Origin: an uncultured Caulobacterales bacterium | GTDB taxonomy: Bacteria > Pseudomonadota > Alphaproteobacteria > Caulobacterales > Maricaulaceae | NCBI GenBank assembly: GCA_938009235.1 | Contig: CALLIK010000004.1 | Span: 186,001 to 250,000, forward strand | Length of the DNA stretch: 64,000 bases | Direction: 5' to 3' | Part shown: positions 44,988 to 53,794 of the stretch, in pieces | How the letters are laid out: each line of letters begins with the position of its first letter | How positions within the stretch are numbered: position 1 is the stretch's first letter | Translations under genes and position numbers: made by a program | Notes under the pieces: generated by a model | The model's input: the letters and a program-made list of their open reading frames with translations, nothing else | Databases searched by the model: none | What the model was told of the DNA's origin: nothing

Positions 44988-46724
44988 ATGACCTTCCTAC
45001 CTCCCGTGAATGCGATGCATTTCCTGCTCCGTCACGGAGTCGACATGGACAAAATTACCGCTTTACCTAAATTCGCTGAAACCAATGATGAGTTGATTGG
45101 CGATATTCTCAATGGCGCAGCCGTTTTTGCACGCGATATAGTGGCTCCTACGAATTGGGATGGCGATCAAACGCCTGCCGCTTTAAACGGAAAAGACGTT
45201 ACCGCTTCGCCAGGGTTTAAAGAGGCGTATCAATCTTTTGTTGAGGCAGGCTGGCAGAGCCTCGCGATGAATCCCGATATTGGCGGAATGGGCTTGCCGA
45301 CAGTTGTGTCTGTCGCGACAAATGAAATGATTTACGGCGCAAATATGGCGCTCGGCTTATGTCCGATGCTAACAAGTTCCGCGTCAAAAGCCATCGAGGC
45401 CCATGCCTCTGAGTCCTTGAAAGAGACCTATATACCGAAAATGGTTACAGGTGAGTGGACAGGCGCAATGTGCTTGACGGAACCTCAAGCGGGGTCAGAC
45501 CTTGGCCCTGTTCGCACAAAGGCGGTCGACAATGGTGACGGGACATATTCCATCACAGGTCAGAAGATTTATATCACATGGGGTGATCATGACTGCGCGG
45601 ATAATATTATCCATCTTGTCTTGGCGCGACTGCCTGACAGTCCCGAAGGCTCGCGCGGCATTAGTCTTTTCATCTGTCCAAAATATTTTGTGGCAGAGGA
45701 TGGTTCGCTCGGGGATCGAAATGAGTTCTACCCGATTGGCCTTGAGCATAAGCTCGGCATTCACGGTAGCCCGACCTGCGTCATGGAATTCAATGAAGCT
45801 AAAGGTTGGCTCGTTGGGGAGGTCAATCGCGGCCTGTCCTGTATGTTTACAATGATGAATGAAGCGCGTTTGTTCGTAGGTGTCCAAGGTGTTGCAATCG
45901 GAGAGCGCGCGTACCAAACGGCTCTTCAATATGCGCATGACCGCGTTCAAGGTGTCCCTCCAGGGCAAGAACCCGGTGCGCCAATCGTCCATCATCCTGA
46001 TGTTCGCCGTATGCTGATTGATATGAAAACGAGGCTGATGGGCGCGCGCGCTATTGCAATGGCTACTGCCGCGGCTGATGATCTGGGGGATCACACGCGA
46101 GCAGGCCTTTTGACGCCAATCACAAAGTCCTACGGGTCTGATATGGGCGTTGATGTCGCCTCTATTGGTGTGCAAATTCACGGCGGTATGGGCTATGTTG
46201 AAGAAACAGGCGCGGCGCAGCATTTGCGCGACTCGCGGATTGCGCCGATTTATGAAGGCACAAATGGCATTCAAGCTATGGACCTCGTGGGCCGTAAACT
46301 CCGCCGTGACGGCGGGGAGGCCATGCGCGCTTTGATCTCTGATATTAAAGATATCAAAGCTTTAGCCGAAGCTAACTCAGGTAAAGGTGATGCGGATCTA
46401 ACCGTCTGTGTCCGCGCTTTGGGTGTTGGCCTTGAAACGCTGACGACAGCCACTGATATTTTATTGAATGCAAAAGACGAAGATGCGCTATCCGTCGCAA
46501 CGCCTTATCTATCGCTTTGCGGCGAGATTTTATCTGGCGCGCTCTTGATTAAAGCCGTCGCGAATGGCCTGTCTGTAGGTGATACGCAGGCGGGTTCAAT
46601 GGCAAGTTTGGCGCGGTATCATGCGCTGTCCGTCATGCCGCGTGCCGCAGCGCAGCTTGACTTTATTCGCTCAGGCGCAACGCCAGTGTTTGATTTTCCA
46701 ATTGCGCAGCTTGCAGACCTGTAA
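44988..46724 (+). CDS. Acyl-CoA dehydrogenase, long DmdC-like type
   Basis: Flavin-dependent acyl-CoA dehydrogenase of 578 residues. Landmarks: MCLTEPQAGSDLGPVRTKA, ITGQKIYITWGDHD, the arginine-containing GVQIHGGMGYVEETGAAQHLRDSRI and the catalytic Glu in IAPIYEGTNGIQAMDLVGRK. The C-terminal extension beyond a standard 380-residue enzyme puts it in the group that includes 3-methylmercaptopropionyl-CoA dehydrogenase (DmdC) and FadE-like paralogues. DMSP use is not proven: no dmdA, dmdB or dmdD is here. panB follows after 22 bases. Confidence 0.9.
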   Translation: MTFLPPVNAMHFLLRHGVDMDKITALPKFAETNDELIGDILNGAAVFARDIVAPTNWDGDQTPAALNGKDVTASPGFKEAYQSFVEAGWQSLAMNPDIGGMGLPTVVSVATNEMIYGANMALGLCPMLTSSASKAIEAHASESLKETYIPKMVTGEWTGAMCLTEPQAGSDLGPVRTKAVDNGDGTYSITGQKIYITWGDHDCADNIIHLVLARLPDSPEGSRGISLFICPKYFVAEDGSLGDRNEFYPIGLEHKLGIHGSPTCVMEFNEAKGWLVGEVNRGLSCMFTMMNEARLFVGVQGVAIGERAYQTALQYAHDRVQGVPPGQEPGAPIVHHPDVRRMLIDMKTRLMGARAIAMATAAADDLGDHTRAGLLTPITKSYGSDMGVDVASIGVQIHGGMGYVEETGAAQHLRDSRIAPIYEGTNGIQAMDLVGRKLRRDGGEAMRALISDIKDIKALAEANSGKGDADLTVCVRALGVGLETLTTATDILLNAKDEDALSVATPYLSLCGEILSGALLIKAVANGLSVGDTQAGSMASLARYHALSVMPRAAAQLDFIRSGATPVFDFPIAQLADL

Positions 46725-46746
46725 GGTTCTGATTTAAGGAAATCTA

Positions 46747-47574
46747 ATGTCAGCTCAAAACCAAATTCGCCGCATGACGGCCCCGCAAATTACCGCTCGC
46801 AAGGGAGGTGACCCTGTCGTCTGCCTCACGGCCTATGATGCGCCCACCGCTGCCATAGTGGATGAGTTCTGCGATTTGATCCTTGTGGGTGATAGTTTGG
46901 GGATGGTTGTTCATGGCCTGACGAGTACCGTTGGCGTGACCCTTGAGATGATGATTTTACATGGTCAAGCCGTTATGCGCGCTTCGCGCAAAGCCCTCGT
47001 GGTCGTGGATCTTCCATTCGGTAGCTATGAAGACAGCGTTGAGACTGCATTTCGTAATGCGTCTCGGGTGATGATTGAAACTGGATGCCAAGCCGTGAAA
47101 ATCGAAAGCGGCTCTTACGCGGCTGAAACCATCTCATATCTCGTTGAACGCGGTATTCCAGTCATGAGCCATGTTGGTCTGCGTCCGCAGAGCATGCATG
47201 TTTTTGGCGGTTTCAAGGCGAGGGGCCGTAGCACAGACATCGCAGATGAAATCCTCGCGAATGCAAAGGCGGCTTCCGAAGCGGGTAGTTTCGCAGTAGT
47301 CGTTGAGGGCGTGTCCGAAGCGCTCGCCAATGAAGTGACCGCGGCTGTCGATATTCCAACGATCGGAATCGGGGCGTCCGCGCAATGTGATGGCCAAATT
47401 TTGGTCACGCCAGACATGCTGGGCCAATTTGATCGTGTGCCTAAATTTGTGAAAAAATACGGCAATCAAATGGACGCGACGCGCGATGCGGTGGCGAAAT
47501 ACACCGAAGAGGTCAAAGCCCGATCATTTCCAGGGTCAGACAATCTCTATCACTTTAAAAAACCCGCTACCTGA
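46747..47574 (+). CDS. panB: 3-methyl-2-oxobutanoate hydroxymethyltransferase
   Basis: Adds a hydroxymethyl group from methylenetetrahydrofolate to alpha-ketoisovalerate, the first step towards pantothenate and coenzyme A. The 275-residue TIM barrel carries VCLTAYDAPTAAIVDE, the metal site LVGDSLGMVVHG, VMSHVGLRPQS and the catalytic Glu region VVVEGVSEALA, then IGIGASAQCDGQILV. The start follows a TAAGGA element. It is cotranscribed with the acyl-CoA dehydrogenase gene by spacing, though the pathway link is unclear; coaD elsewhere in the window serves the same pathway. Confidence 0.96.
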   Translation: MSAQNQIRRMTAPQITARKGGDPVVCLTAYDAPTAAIVDEFCDLILVGDSLGMVVHGLTSTVGVTLEMMILHGQAVMRASRKALVVVDLPFGSYEDSVETAFRNASRVMIETGCQAVKIESGSYAAETISYLVERGIPVMSHVGLRPQSMHVFGGFKARGRSTDIADEILANAKAASEAGSFAVVVEGVSEALANEVTAAVDIPTIGIGASAQCDGQILVTPDMLGQFDRVPKFVKKYGNQMDATRDAVAKYTEEVKARSFPGSDNLYHFKKPAT

Positions 47575-47677
47575 TCAATCCGTAATGCCGATAGCTGTTG
47601 TATAGTCTTTGGTGCGGCGTTAGGTTCCACCCAACTTTCAGGTGCTTAGCACCGCCCATGATTCAAGGACCGAAACC

Positions 47678-48406
47678 GTGGTCGACTTTATCAATGAGGT
47701 GGAAGAGGAACTCCGCAAGGACGACTATAACCGCCTACTTAAAAAATATGGCCCTGCAATTGGGGCTGTCCTGTTTCTGATTGTAGCAGGAACGGGTTTC
47801 CTTGAGTTCAGGAAATCTTCGGGCGAAAAAAAGGCGCAAGCCGTTTCAGCTATCTATACGGCGGCTGACAAACAGCTCGATGCTGGCGATCAAGACGCCG
47901 CTGTGATGGCTTTTTCTAAGCTAGGCCAGACGGGTCCAGAGGGATATGCTGGTCTTGCGCTCATGCGCGCTGCCGCAATTCGGCAAGACCAGGGCGACAC
48001 AACGGCCGCGGTTGAATTTTTTGATCAAGCTGCAGACAAATTTACGACGGCTCGTCACAAGCAACTTGCGCAATTGAAAGCGGCTTATTTGTTGGCGGAT
48101 CAGGGTGCTTATTCAGATGTTATTGGGCGTCTAGGCCCATTGGCAGAGTCAGAGGCTCCCTATGAGTTTCTCGCACGCGAGCTTCTGGGGTTTGCACATT
48201 CTGAAGCTGGAAACGAATCGTCAGCACGCGAGCAATTTGCTTATCTAACGTCTGTGCCGGGCGTTCCGGCGACAGTTAAACAACGTGCAGAGCAATCTAT
48301 GGCTCTCATGAATTCAAAAACGGGTTTGTTGGCACCTGCATCCATCGTACCCGCTGCCACTACGGCTGATGACACACCGGAAACGGATACGACCAATGAA
48401 GACTAG
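47678..48406 (+). CDS. YfgM-like periplasmic TPR protein with membrane anchor
   Basis: 242 residues: a short cytoplasmic segment (VDFINEVEEELRKDDYNRLLKKYG), one membrane helix (about 24-42), and a periplasmic alpha-helical TPR-like domain, the UPF0070/YfgM layout. In E. coli YfgM works with PpiD at the Sec translocon as a chaperone. GTG was chosen as start because the family begins exactly here; a longer open frame upstream lacks similarity. The gene overlaps bamB by eleven bases, an arrangement shared with the E. coli yfgM-bamB-der cluster. Confidence 0.9.
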   Translation: MVDFINEVEEELRKDDYNRLLKKYGPAIGAVLFLIVAGTGFLEFRKSSGEKKAQAVSAIYTAADKQLDAGDQDAAVMAFSKLGQTGPEGYAGLALMRAAAIRQDQGDTTAAVEFFDQAADKFTTARHKQLAQLKAAYLLADQGAYSDVIGRLGPLAESEAPYEFLARELLGFAHSEAGNESSAREQFAYLTSVPGVPATVKQRAEQSMALMNSKTGLLAPASIVPAATTADDTPETDTTNED

Positions 48407-49832
48407 AACCTTACTCCTAACGGTTGCCGCTGCGTCCTTGTTACAAGGCTGTGCTATGCTTAGCGGGCTGAACCCATTTGATAAAACCGAAGCAGACAAA
48501 CGCGCGGAACAGGGTGAAGTTGCTGGCGAAGATCAACGTATCTCGATCCTAGAGCTCACGCAAACACTCAAGGTTGTTACACCGACAGAGCCAGAGTCTA
48601 TCATCTTACCAGAGCCTTATGTGAATGCGGATTGGCCACAAGTTGGTGGTAATGTTCAGCATGTCGTTCAACATACAAATGCGACGGGACCTTTGAATAA
48701 AACGTGGTCCGTTGATGTCGGTGATGGTTCAGGCCGAAAAGGCCGCATTGTTGCGCCGCCAGTAATTGCAAATGGAACGATTTATACTGTCGACGCTCGT
48801 TACAATGTTCGCGCTTCCGATGAAGCGACAGGCAAACGTAAATGGGGCTTCAAGGTTGAAGCCGTGCAACGGGAATCAACGCGCGAAGGTAAAATTAGCC
48901 TCATCGATAGAATTAAAGACCCGCTAACATTCGCCGATGGTGATGGTAGCGATAAAGAGGGCGTCGGCGGCGGTGCAGCATTTGCTGATGGTGTGCTATA
49001 TGTAGCCTCTGGCCTCGGTAAAATGGTCGCACTGGATGCGGAAACAGGCGTGTTATTATGGGCACGTCAAACCCGCGTTCCGTTGAATTCTGTCCCGACT
49101 GTCCACAATGGGCGTATTTTTGTTATCTCTGATGACAATGAACTCTTTGCGCTGGATACAAATACAGGTGAAGTGCTTTGGTCCTATCAGGCTATCATCG
49201 AAGAAGCGTCTATGCTGACTGCGCCGGCGCCAGCCGTGATTGACGATGTTGTTTTAGCGCCATTCTCTTCGGGTGAACTTGTGGCTCTACGGGTGCAAAA
49301 TGGCGGCGTTCTTTGGCAAGACTCCTTGTCTTCAACAGCGCGTTTAACGCCGCTTGCTTCATTGAATGATATTTCTGGCGGTCCCGCTGTGGCGGATGGC
49401 TATGTTGTCACAACCGCGCAAAGCGGCGTCATGACAGCCTTTGATTTACGTACGGGTCAACGTGTTTGGTCTATACCTGCGGGCTCTCTTGGTATTCCTT
49501 TGATCGCGGGAGATGTTGTCTTTACCGTGACGACAACAGGCCAAGTTGCGGCTTTGTCTAAGCTCGACGGCACAGTGTTGTGGATACAGCAGCTTGAGAG
49601 TTTCAAGAATGAGAAAAAACGTAAAGAGCGAACTGTTTGGGCGGGGCCAATCCTCGCTGGCAACCGTTTGCTTGTTGTTGGCTCTCGGGGTGATGTCATC
49701 ACTCTAGACCCACGTTCAGGTGAAATCTTGAGAGAGATTGATGTGAAGTCCTCCGTTTTTGTGTCGCCTGTGATTGCGAATGAAACCGTTTATATTCTAA
49801 CCGACGATGCTAAACTCATCGCACTGAAATAA
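48396..49832 (+). CDS. bamB: Outer membrane protein assembly factor BamB family lipoprotein
   Basis: Lipoprotein of the BAM complex that helps insert beta barrels. Signal MKTRTLLLTVAAASLLQGC ends in a lipobox; the mature part is a beta propeller of PQQ-like repeats (IYTVDARYNVRASDEATGKRKWG, VALDAETGVLLWARQT, LFALDTNTGEVLWSYQ, VITLDPRSGEIL). At 478 residues it is longer than E. coli BamB, mostly in an N-terminal region of about 90 residues before the propeller. The ATG at the signal was taken as start. der follows after three bases. Confidence 0.92.
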   Translation: MKTRTLLLTVAAASLLQGCAMLSGLNPFDKTEADKRAEQGEVAGEDQRISILELTQTLKVVTPTEPESIILPEPYVNADWPQVGGNVQHVVQHTNATGPLNKTWSVDVGDGSGRKGRIVAPPVIANGTIYTVDARYNVRASDEATGKRKWGFKVEAVQRESTREGKISLIDRIKDPLTFADGDGSDKEGVGGGAAFADGVLYVASGLGKMVALDAETGVLLWARQTRVPLNSVPTVHNGRIFVISDDNELFALDTNTGEVLWSYQAIIEEASMLTAPAPAVIDDVVLAPFSSGELVALRVQNGGVLWQDSLSSTARLTPLASLNDISGGPAVADGYVVTTAQSGVMTAFDLRTGQRVWSIPAGSLGIPLIAGDVVFTVTTTGQVAALSKLDGTVLWIQQLESFKNEKKRKERTVWAGPILAGNRLLVVGSRGDVITLDPRSGEILREIDVKSSVFVSPVIANETVYILTDDAKLIALK

Positions 49833-49835
49833 ATT

Positions 49836-51359
49836 ATGGCCCGTAAACGTCGCTTTGAAGAAGATGAAGAAGAGGTCGTTGATAACAAACGCCCCGCTAG
49901 GATCGCTGTTATTGGTCGACCTAATGTTGGCAAGTCGACATTATTCAACCGAATTGCGGGCAAGAAACTCGCGATTGTAAACGACCAACCTGGCGTGACG
50001 CGTGATGTGCGCGAGACGAAGTCCCGTGTGCGCGGTCATGACATGACCTTGATGGACACAGCGGGTTTTGAAAATGCAACGGGTGATAAATTAGAAGCCC
50101 GCATGCGCGCGCAAACTGAAGCCGCAGTTATGCACGCTGATGTACTCTTATTCGTTTATGATGCCCGCGAAGGTGTCACGCAACTCGACCGTATTTTTGC
50201 TAATTTTGTACGCAAACAAAGCAAGCCAACCGTATTGGTCGCAAATAAATGCGAAAGTAGCGCAAGCGACGCAGGCATTAATGAGGGCTATTCACTCGGC
50301 ATGGGCGACCCTGTTGAGGTTGCGGCTGAACATAATATCGGCATGCCTGACCTCGATGACGCAATCGAATTGGCGTTGCGCGAAGTTAAGCTAGAGATCG
50401 ACCCTGATCCGATTGATACAACCGAAGCCCCTGTTAGGATCGCCATTGTTGGCCGCCCGAATGCAGGTAAGTCGACTTTGATCAACACGCTGATCGGTGA
50501 AGACCGTTTGCTGACGGGCCCTGAAGCGGGTGTGACGCGCGACAGCATCACGATTGACTTTGTCTGGCAAGACCGCCGCGTTCAATTCCACGACACGGCT
50601 GGGATGCGCAAAAAAGCCAAAGTCCACGAAACACTCGAAGTCATGAGCGTACAGGACACATTGCGCGCGATTAACTTCGCGCAAGTCGTCGTGCTTCTTA
50701 TGGATGCGACATCACCGTTCGATAAACAGGACTTACAAATTGCTTCACTTTGCGAACGCGAAGGTCGCGCGATGGTCATTGGCGTGACCAAATGGGACCT
50801 CGTCGAGAACAAGTCTGAGATGACCAAAGCCCTGCGCGAAACTGCGACTCGCTTGCTGCCGCAAGTCAGAGGCGTCCCCGTTGTTATGTTCTCTGGACTG
50901 ACAGGGAAGTCTGTTGACCGTCTTCTGCCTGCGATTGAACGCGTACAGGTCGATTGGTCCGCCAAGGTTAAAACGTCTGAATTGAATGACTGGCTGATTG
51001 AGAAAGTCGCCCGCCATCCACCGCCAGTCGTGAATGGGCGTCATATCAAACCGAAATATATCAGCCAGACAAAAACACGTCCGCCGACATTTGTTCTCAA
51101 ATGCTCCCGCGCGACGAAATTGCCTGAGAGCTATAAGCGTTACTTGGTTAACGGATTGCGCGAAGACTTTGATTTATGGGGTATTCCTATTCGGATTAAC
51201 GTCAAAGCGGATAGTAATCCATATGATACAATTAAGCGTAAGCAGGGCTTTGAGCCGCTGAATAAAATGGTCAAAGGCCGCGCCGTTGCGGGTCGTGTGA
51301 AAAAGCATAAGCCCGGAAAAAACGCTAAACCCGAAGTTAAAGCCAAACCTGAAGAGTAA
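49836..51359 (+). CDS. der: Ribosome biogenesis GTPase Der (EngA)
   Basis: Essential GTPase with two tandem G domains that acts in 50S subunit assembly. G1 motifs are GRPNVGKST (about residue 28) and GRPNAGKST (about 208); G3 motifs DTAG appear in LMDTAGFEN and FHDTAGMRK, and G4 motifs in VANKCES and VTKWDL. A KH-like C-terminal domain follows (PPVVNGRHIKPKYISQTKTRPPTF). Unusual is an acidic-basic N-terminal extension (MARKRRFEEDEEEVVDNKR). Same order yfgM-bamB-der as in gammaproteobacteria. Confidence 0.97.
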   Translation: MARKRRFEEDEEEVVDNKRPARIAVIGRPNVGKSTLFNRIAGKKLAIVNDQPGVTRDVRETKSRVRGHDMTLMDTAGFENATGDKLEARMRAQTEAAVMHADVLLFVYDAREGVTQLDRIFANFVRKQSKPTVLVANKCESSASDAGINEGYSLGMGDPVEVAAEHNIGMPDLDDAIELALREVKLEIDPDPIDTTEAPVRIAIVGRPNAGKSTLINTLIGEDRLLTGPEAGVTRDSITIDFVWQDRRVQFHDTAGMRKKAKVHETLEVMSVQDTLRAINFAQVVVLLMDATSPFDKQDLQIASLCEREGRAMVIGVTKWDLVENKSEMTKALRETATRLLPQVRGVPVVMFSGLTGKSVDRLLPAIERVQVDWSAKVKTSELNDWLIEKVARHPPPVVNGRHIKPKYISQTKTRPPTFVLKCSRATKLPESYKRYLVNGLREDFDLWGIPIRINVKADSNPYDTIKRKQGFEPLNKMVKGRAVAGRVKKHKPGKNAKPEVKAKPEE

Positions 51360-51361
51360 AT

Positions 51362-52372
51362 ATGTCAAATATCAATGCGTTCGCGGCCCTCGAAGCGGGC
51401 GGTTCACTCGAAGCTTATAGCTATGATCCGGGCCCCTTGGCCGCGCATGATGTTGAGATTGACGTTGTCGCTTGCGGCGTCTGTCACTCTGATCTTTCCA
51501 TGATCAATAACGACTGGCGCGCCAGTCGCTACCCACTCATCCCTGGACATGAAGCCGTTGGCCGTATCCGCGCCAAGGGCGCATCTGTGACAACACTCGA
51601 AGTCGGCCAAATGGTTGGCGTCGGTTGGAGTGCACAGTCCTGTCAGGCCTGTCAGCCGTGTTTGTCGGGGACGCAACAACGCTGTCTGAGCGGCGTCACC
51701 ACGATTCGTGCCAATGGCGGTTTTGCGGATCGTCTCCGCGTTCAAGATATTTGGGCCGTTCCCATTCCAGAGGGCGTTGACCCTGTCTCTGCGGGGCCAT
51801 TGTTCTGCGGCGGTATCACAGTGTTCTCGCCTTTCGTGAATTACGGCCTCAAGCCAACAGACCGCGTTGGGGTGATCGGGATTGGCGGTTTGGGTCACCT
51901 CGCGCTACAATTTGCAAAGGCGTGGGGCTGTGAGGTAACGGCCTTTACAAGCTCGCTAGATAAGATGGACGAGCTAACCGAAATGGGCGCACACCGCGTT
52001 GTTAACAGCCGCGATAAAGACGCGCTCAAAGCCGAACGCGGTCACTTTGACTTCATCATTTCCACGGTCAATGTGACTCTGGATTGGCCTGCTTATCTCG
52101 CCGCTTTGCGCCCGAATGGGCAGTTGATCACGGTAGGTATTGTCGGAGAGCCTATGGGCATTCCTGCTGGTCAATTGGTTGCGGGCGGCAAGTCCGTCGG
52201 CGGCTCTGATACTGGCGCGCCCCACGAGGTCGCAACGATGCTCGAATTTTGCGCGCGTCACGACATCAAACCAATGGTGGAAACCTTCCCAATGACCGAC
52301 GTGAATGACGCGATCAAACATCTGAAATCAGGCAAAGCGCGCTACCGCATTGTTCTAACGAACGAGGAATAA
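51362..52372 (+). CDS. Zinc-dependent alcohol dehydrogenase (CAD/Ahr-like)
   Basis: 336-residue medium-chain dehydrogenase reducing aldehydes, probably with NADPH. Catalytic zinc ligands are in ACGVCHSDLS and PGHEAVG; the structural zinc is held by four Cys in SCQACQPCLSGTQQRC. The nucleotide-binding motif is GVIGIGGLGHLALQFAKA. It resembles the cinnamyl-alcohol/YahK/Ahr group; the physiological substrate cannot be told. It begins two bases after der, and downstream begins the accessory stretch. Confidence 0.9.
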   Translation: MSNINAFAALEAGGSLEAYSYDPGPLAAHDVEIDVVACGVCHSDLSMINNDWRASRYPLIPGHEAVGRIRAKGASVTTLEVGQMVGVGWSAQSCQACQPCLSGTQQRCLSGVTTIRANGGFADRLRVQDIWAVPIPEGVDPVSAGPLFCGGITVFSPFVNYGLKPTDRVGVIGIGGLGHLALQFAKAWGCEVTAFTSSLDKMDELTEMGAHRVVNSRDKDALKAERGHFDFIISTVNVTLDWPAYLAALRPNGQLITVGIVGEPMGIPAGQLVAGGKSVGGSDTGAPHEVATMLEFCARHDIKPMVETFPMTDVNDAIKHLKSGKARYRIVLTNEE

Positions 52373-52550
52373 TCTCTCTGTTTTAGAATAATCCGTGTTT
52401 TATGAATTAATTTTTCTCACGGTTTCAACGGCCTGTATCTAATTTCAGGAGATGCGTCCGTGGAGCCAAAAGCTGCGTCATTCTAGGCCTGTCTTATTTT
52501 AACGGGCGGTCATGTGCACATTGATTAAGTTCAATTCTGTTTGATGAAGT

Positions 52551-52792
52551 ATCGAAAACTTGGTGACGTTTACCCATTTTTTGATACTCACATGCTTTCA
52601 GCAAAACAGAAATGCATGGATCGGAAAGAAGTGACGCTTGTCGTTGGAGTTTTGGGTGTAATGTCCCAAAATTTGGGCGGCTGATTGAGAGCTGTTGTAA
52701 CCTCGACTGTTATGCTCGGCCGATTTGTGCATTTCTGTTTACACATAGCGTGTGGTTATCGAAAATTGGTCAACCTTCGCCCAATTTTCGAT
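52551..52792. repeat. Two diverged inverted copies of a 73-base element (MITE-like)
   Basis: Bases 52551-52624 and the reverse complement of 52720-52792 align along their length: both begin ATCGAAAA, both contain the same 13-mer AAACAGAAATGCA (52604-52616; complement at 52728-52740), and both end ATCGG. The right copy folds by itself into a perfect 12-bp hairpin, ATCGAAAATTGG (52758-52769) with its complement (52781-52792); the left copy has a decayed version. The two flank 95 unrelated bases. No transposase is present. Confidence 0.65.
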
Positions 52793-53006
52793 TCCGAATT
52801 AACAGAATTGCACGAGGAAAAAGTGTTATCGTGAGGGTCCCCTCTGGGGCCAAAAACACACTTACTATTCCGGTTCCACCGGGTCCTGAAATACCCTCGC
52901 GAACATCCCGTAACTGGGAATTTTCCTAAAATAAGAGATACAGGAACTGAAGTAGTTCCGAGGAAATGCAGAAGGATAGCTTAAACAATCCATCTCTCCT
53001 TTCGTC

Positions 53007-53029
53007 ATCACAAGACCTGTTCTTGTGAT
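53007..53029. other. 9-bp perfect hairpin of unknown role
   Basis: ATCACAAGA/TCTTGTGAT with a 5-base loop. No T run follows on either strand, so it is not an obvious intrinsic terminator; it could be part of a transcribed leader or of the neighbouring repeat element. Confidence 0.45.
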
Positions 53030-53109
53030 CCATCGGGAATTATATACGTAACTAGACAGTCAGTACCTAGCTTTGCATCTTATGCGCGAATCCCTTTAGG
53101 GATTTGAGT

Positions 53110-53724
53110 ATGAATATATTCAACTACATTAAGAAATTTTCTAAAACCCCGACAGGACCATTCGTAGGCTTGTTTTCAATGATTGCTGTATTTTTGGCAT
53201 TCAAAGCGAAGGTTGATGATGGCACGACATTGCTTGACGCATTCACATCGACCGTCACTAGTCCCTTTTGGTTTTGTGTTCTTTTGTTAGCTATTTTTAT
53301 CTCTATGGTTTGGGGTGGCTGCAATCAGCTGTCCAAAATCGAGGCCGCTAAGCAGGAGGCGCTTGACGAAGTTTTAGAGTACATTGAAGTCAATAAAAAA
53401 CTTGTCAGGGCTATAAAGGAAAAAGAAAAAGCTGACAGATTTCTTACTGGAATGAGAAGATTTAAAAAAAGCGCCGCAAGAAACGTTGATACACTAGGAA
53501 TTGACTCCCCATTTTTGCAATATTCAGACGGCTATGGTGAAGAAATAGCGCGCCTGAGCCCAAGTTCATTTTTGACTATTGAATGTCCACAATCTGTTAG
53601 CCAAGGAAATAGGGAGTATTACCAGAGATGTATGAAAGAGGCTGAAATTGTTGAAGAAAATTGTAGGCAAAAGTGCCAACAGTTGGCACTACAAATAAGA
53701 GAGCTGACTAATTACGGAACATAA
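53110..53724 (+). CDS. Hypothetical membrane protein with coiled coil
   Basis: 204 residues, no recognised family. Two membrane segments near the N terminus (about residues 16-32 and 56-75) are followed by a charged helical region with coiled-coil character (KIEAAKQEALDEVLEYIEV, KAIKEKEKADRF) and a C-terminal part with four cysteines. ATG is preferred over a TTG two codons upstream. The ribosome site AGGGA lies in the right arm of a 6-bp inverted repeat AATCCC/GGGATT (53089-53104) that could mask it. It is A+T-rich compared with its neighbours and isolated, so probably acquired. Confidence 0.65.
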   Translation: MNIFNYIKKFSKTPTGPFVGLFSMIAVFLAFKAKVDDGTTLLDAFTSTVTSPFWFCVLLLAIFISMVWGGCNQLSKIEAAKQEALDEVLEYIEVNKKLVRAIKEKEKADRFLTGMRRFKKSAARNVDTLGIDSPFLQYSDGYGEEIARLSPSSFLTIECPQSVSQGNREYYQRCMKEAEIVEENCRQKCQQLALQIRELTNYGT

Positions 53725-53794
53725 CATTTCGCATGTGTTGGGTGAGCGTGTGGACGAATTATTCGTTTTTACGCCAGAGTGGAAGTGAAGCGAC

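Larger units (their letters stand above)
52373..53109. other. Long non-coding stretch with repeats and hairpins
   Basis: 737 bases without a credible gene; the one open frame of 105 codons has no start context and no protein-like pattern. It contains two inverted copies of a 73-base element, a GGAACT/AGTTCC hairpin (52943-52959), a 9-bp hairpin at 53007 and an inverted repeat at the start of the next gene. Texture differs from the flanking genes, consistent with inserted or decayed mobile DNA. Confidence 0.55.

Noticed and set aside
52612-52929. Open frame of 105 codons in the non-coding island
   Set aside because: Overlaps the inverted-repeat element, has odd composition and no ribosome site; treated as non-coding.
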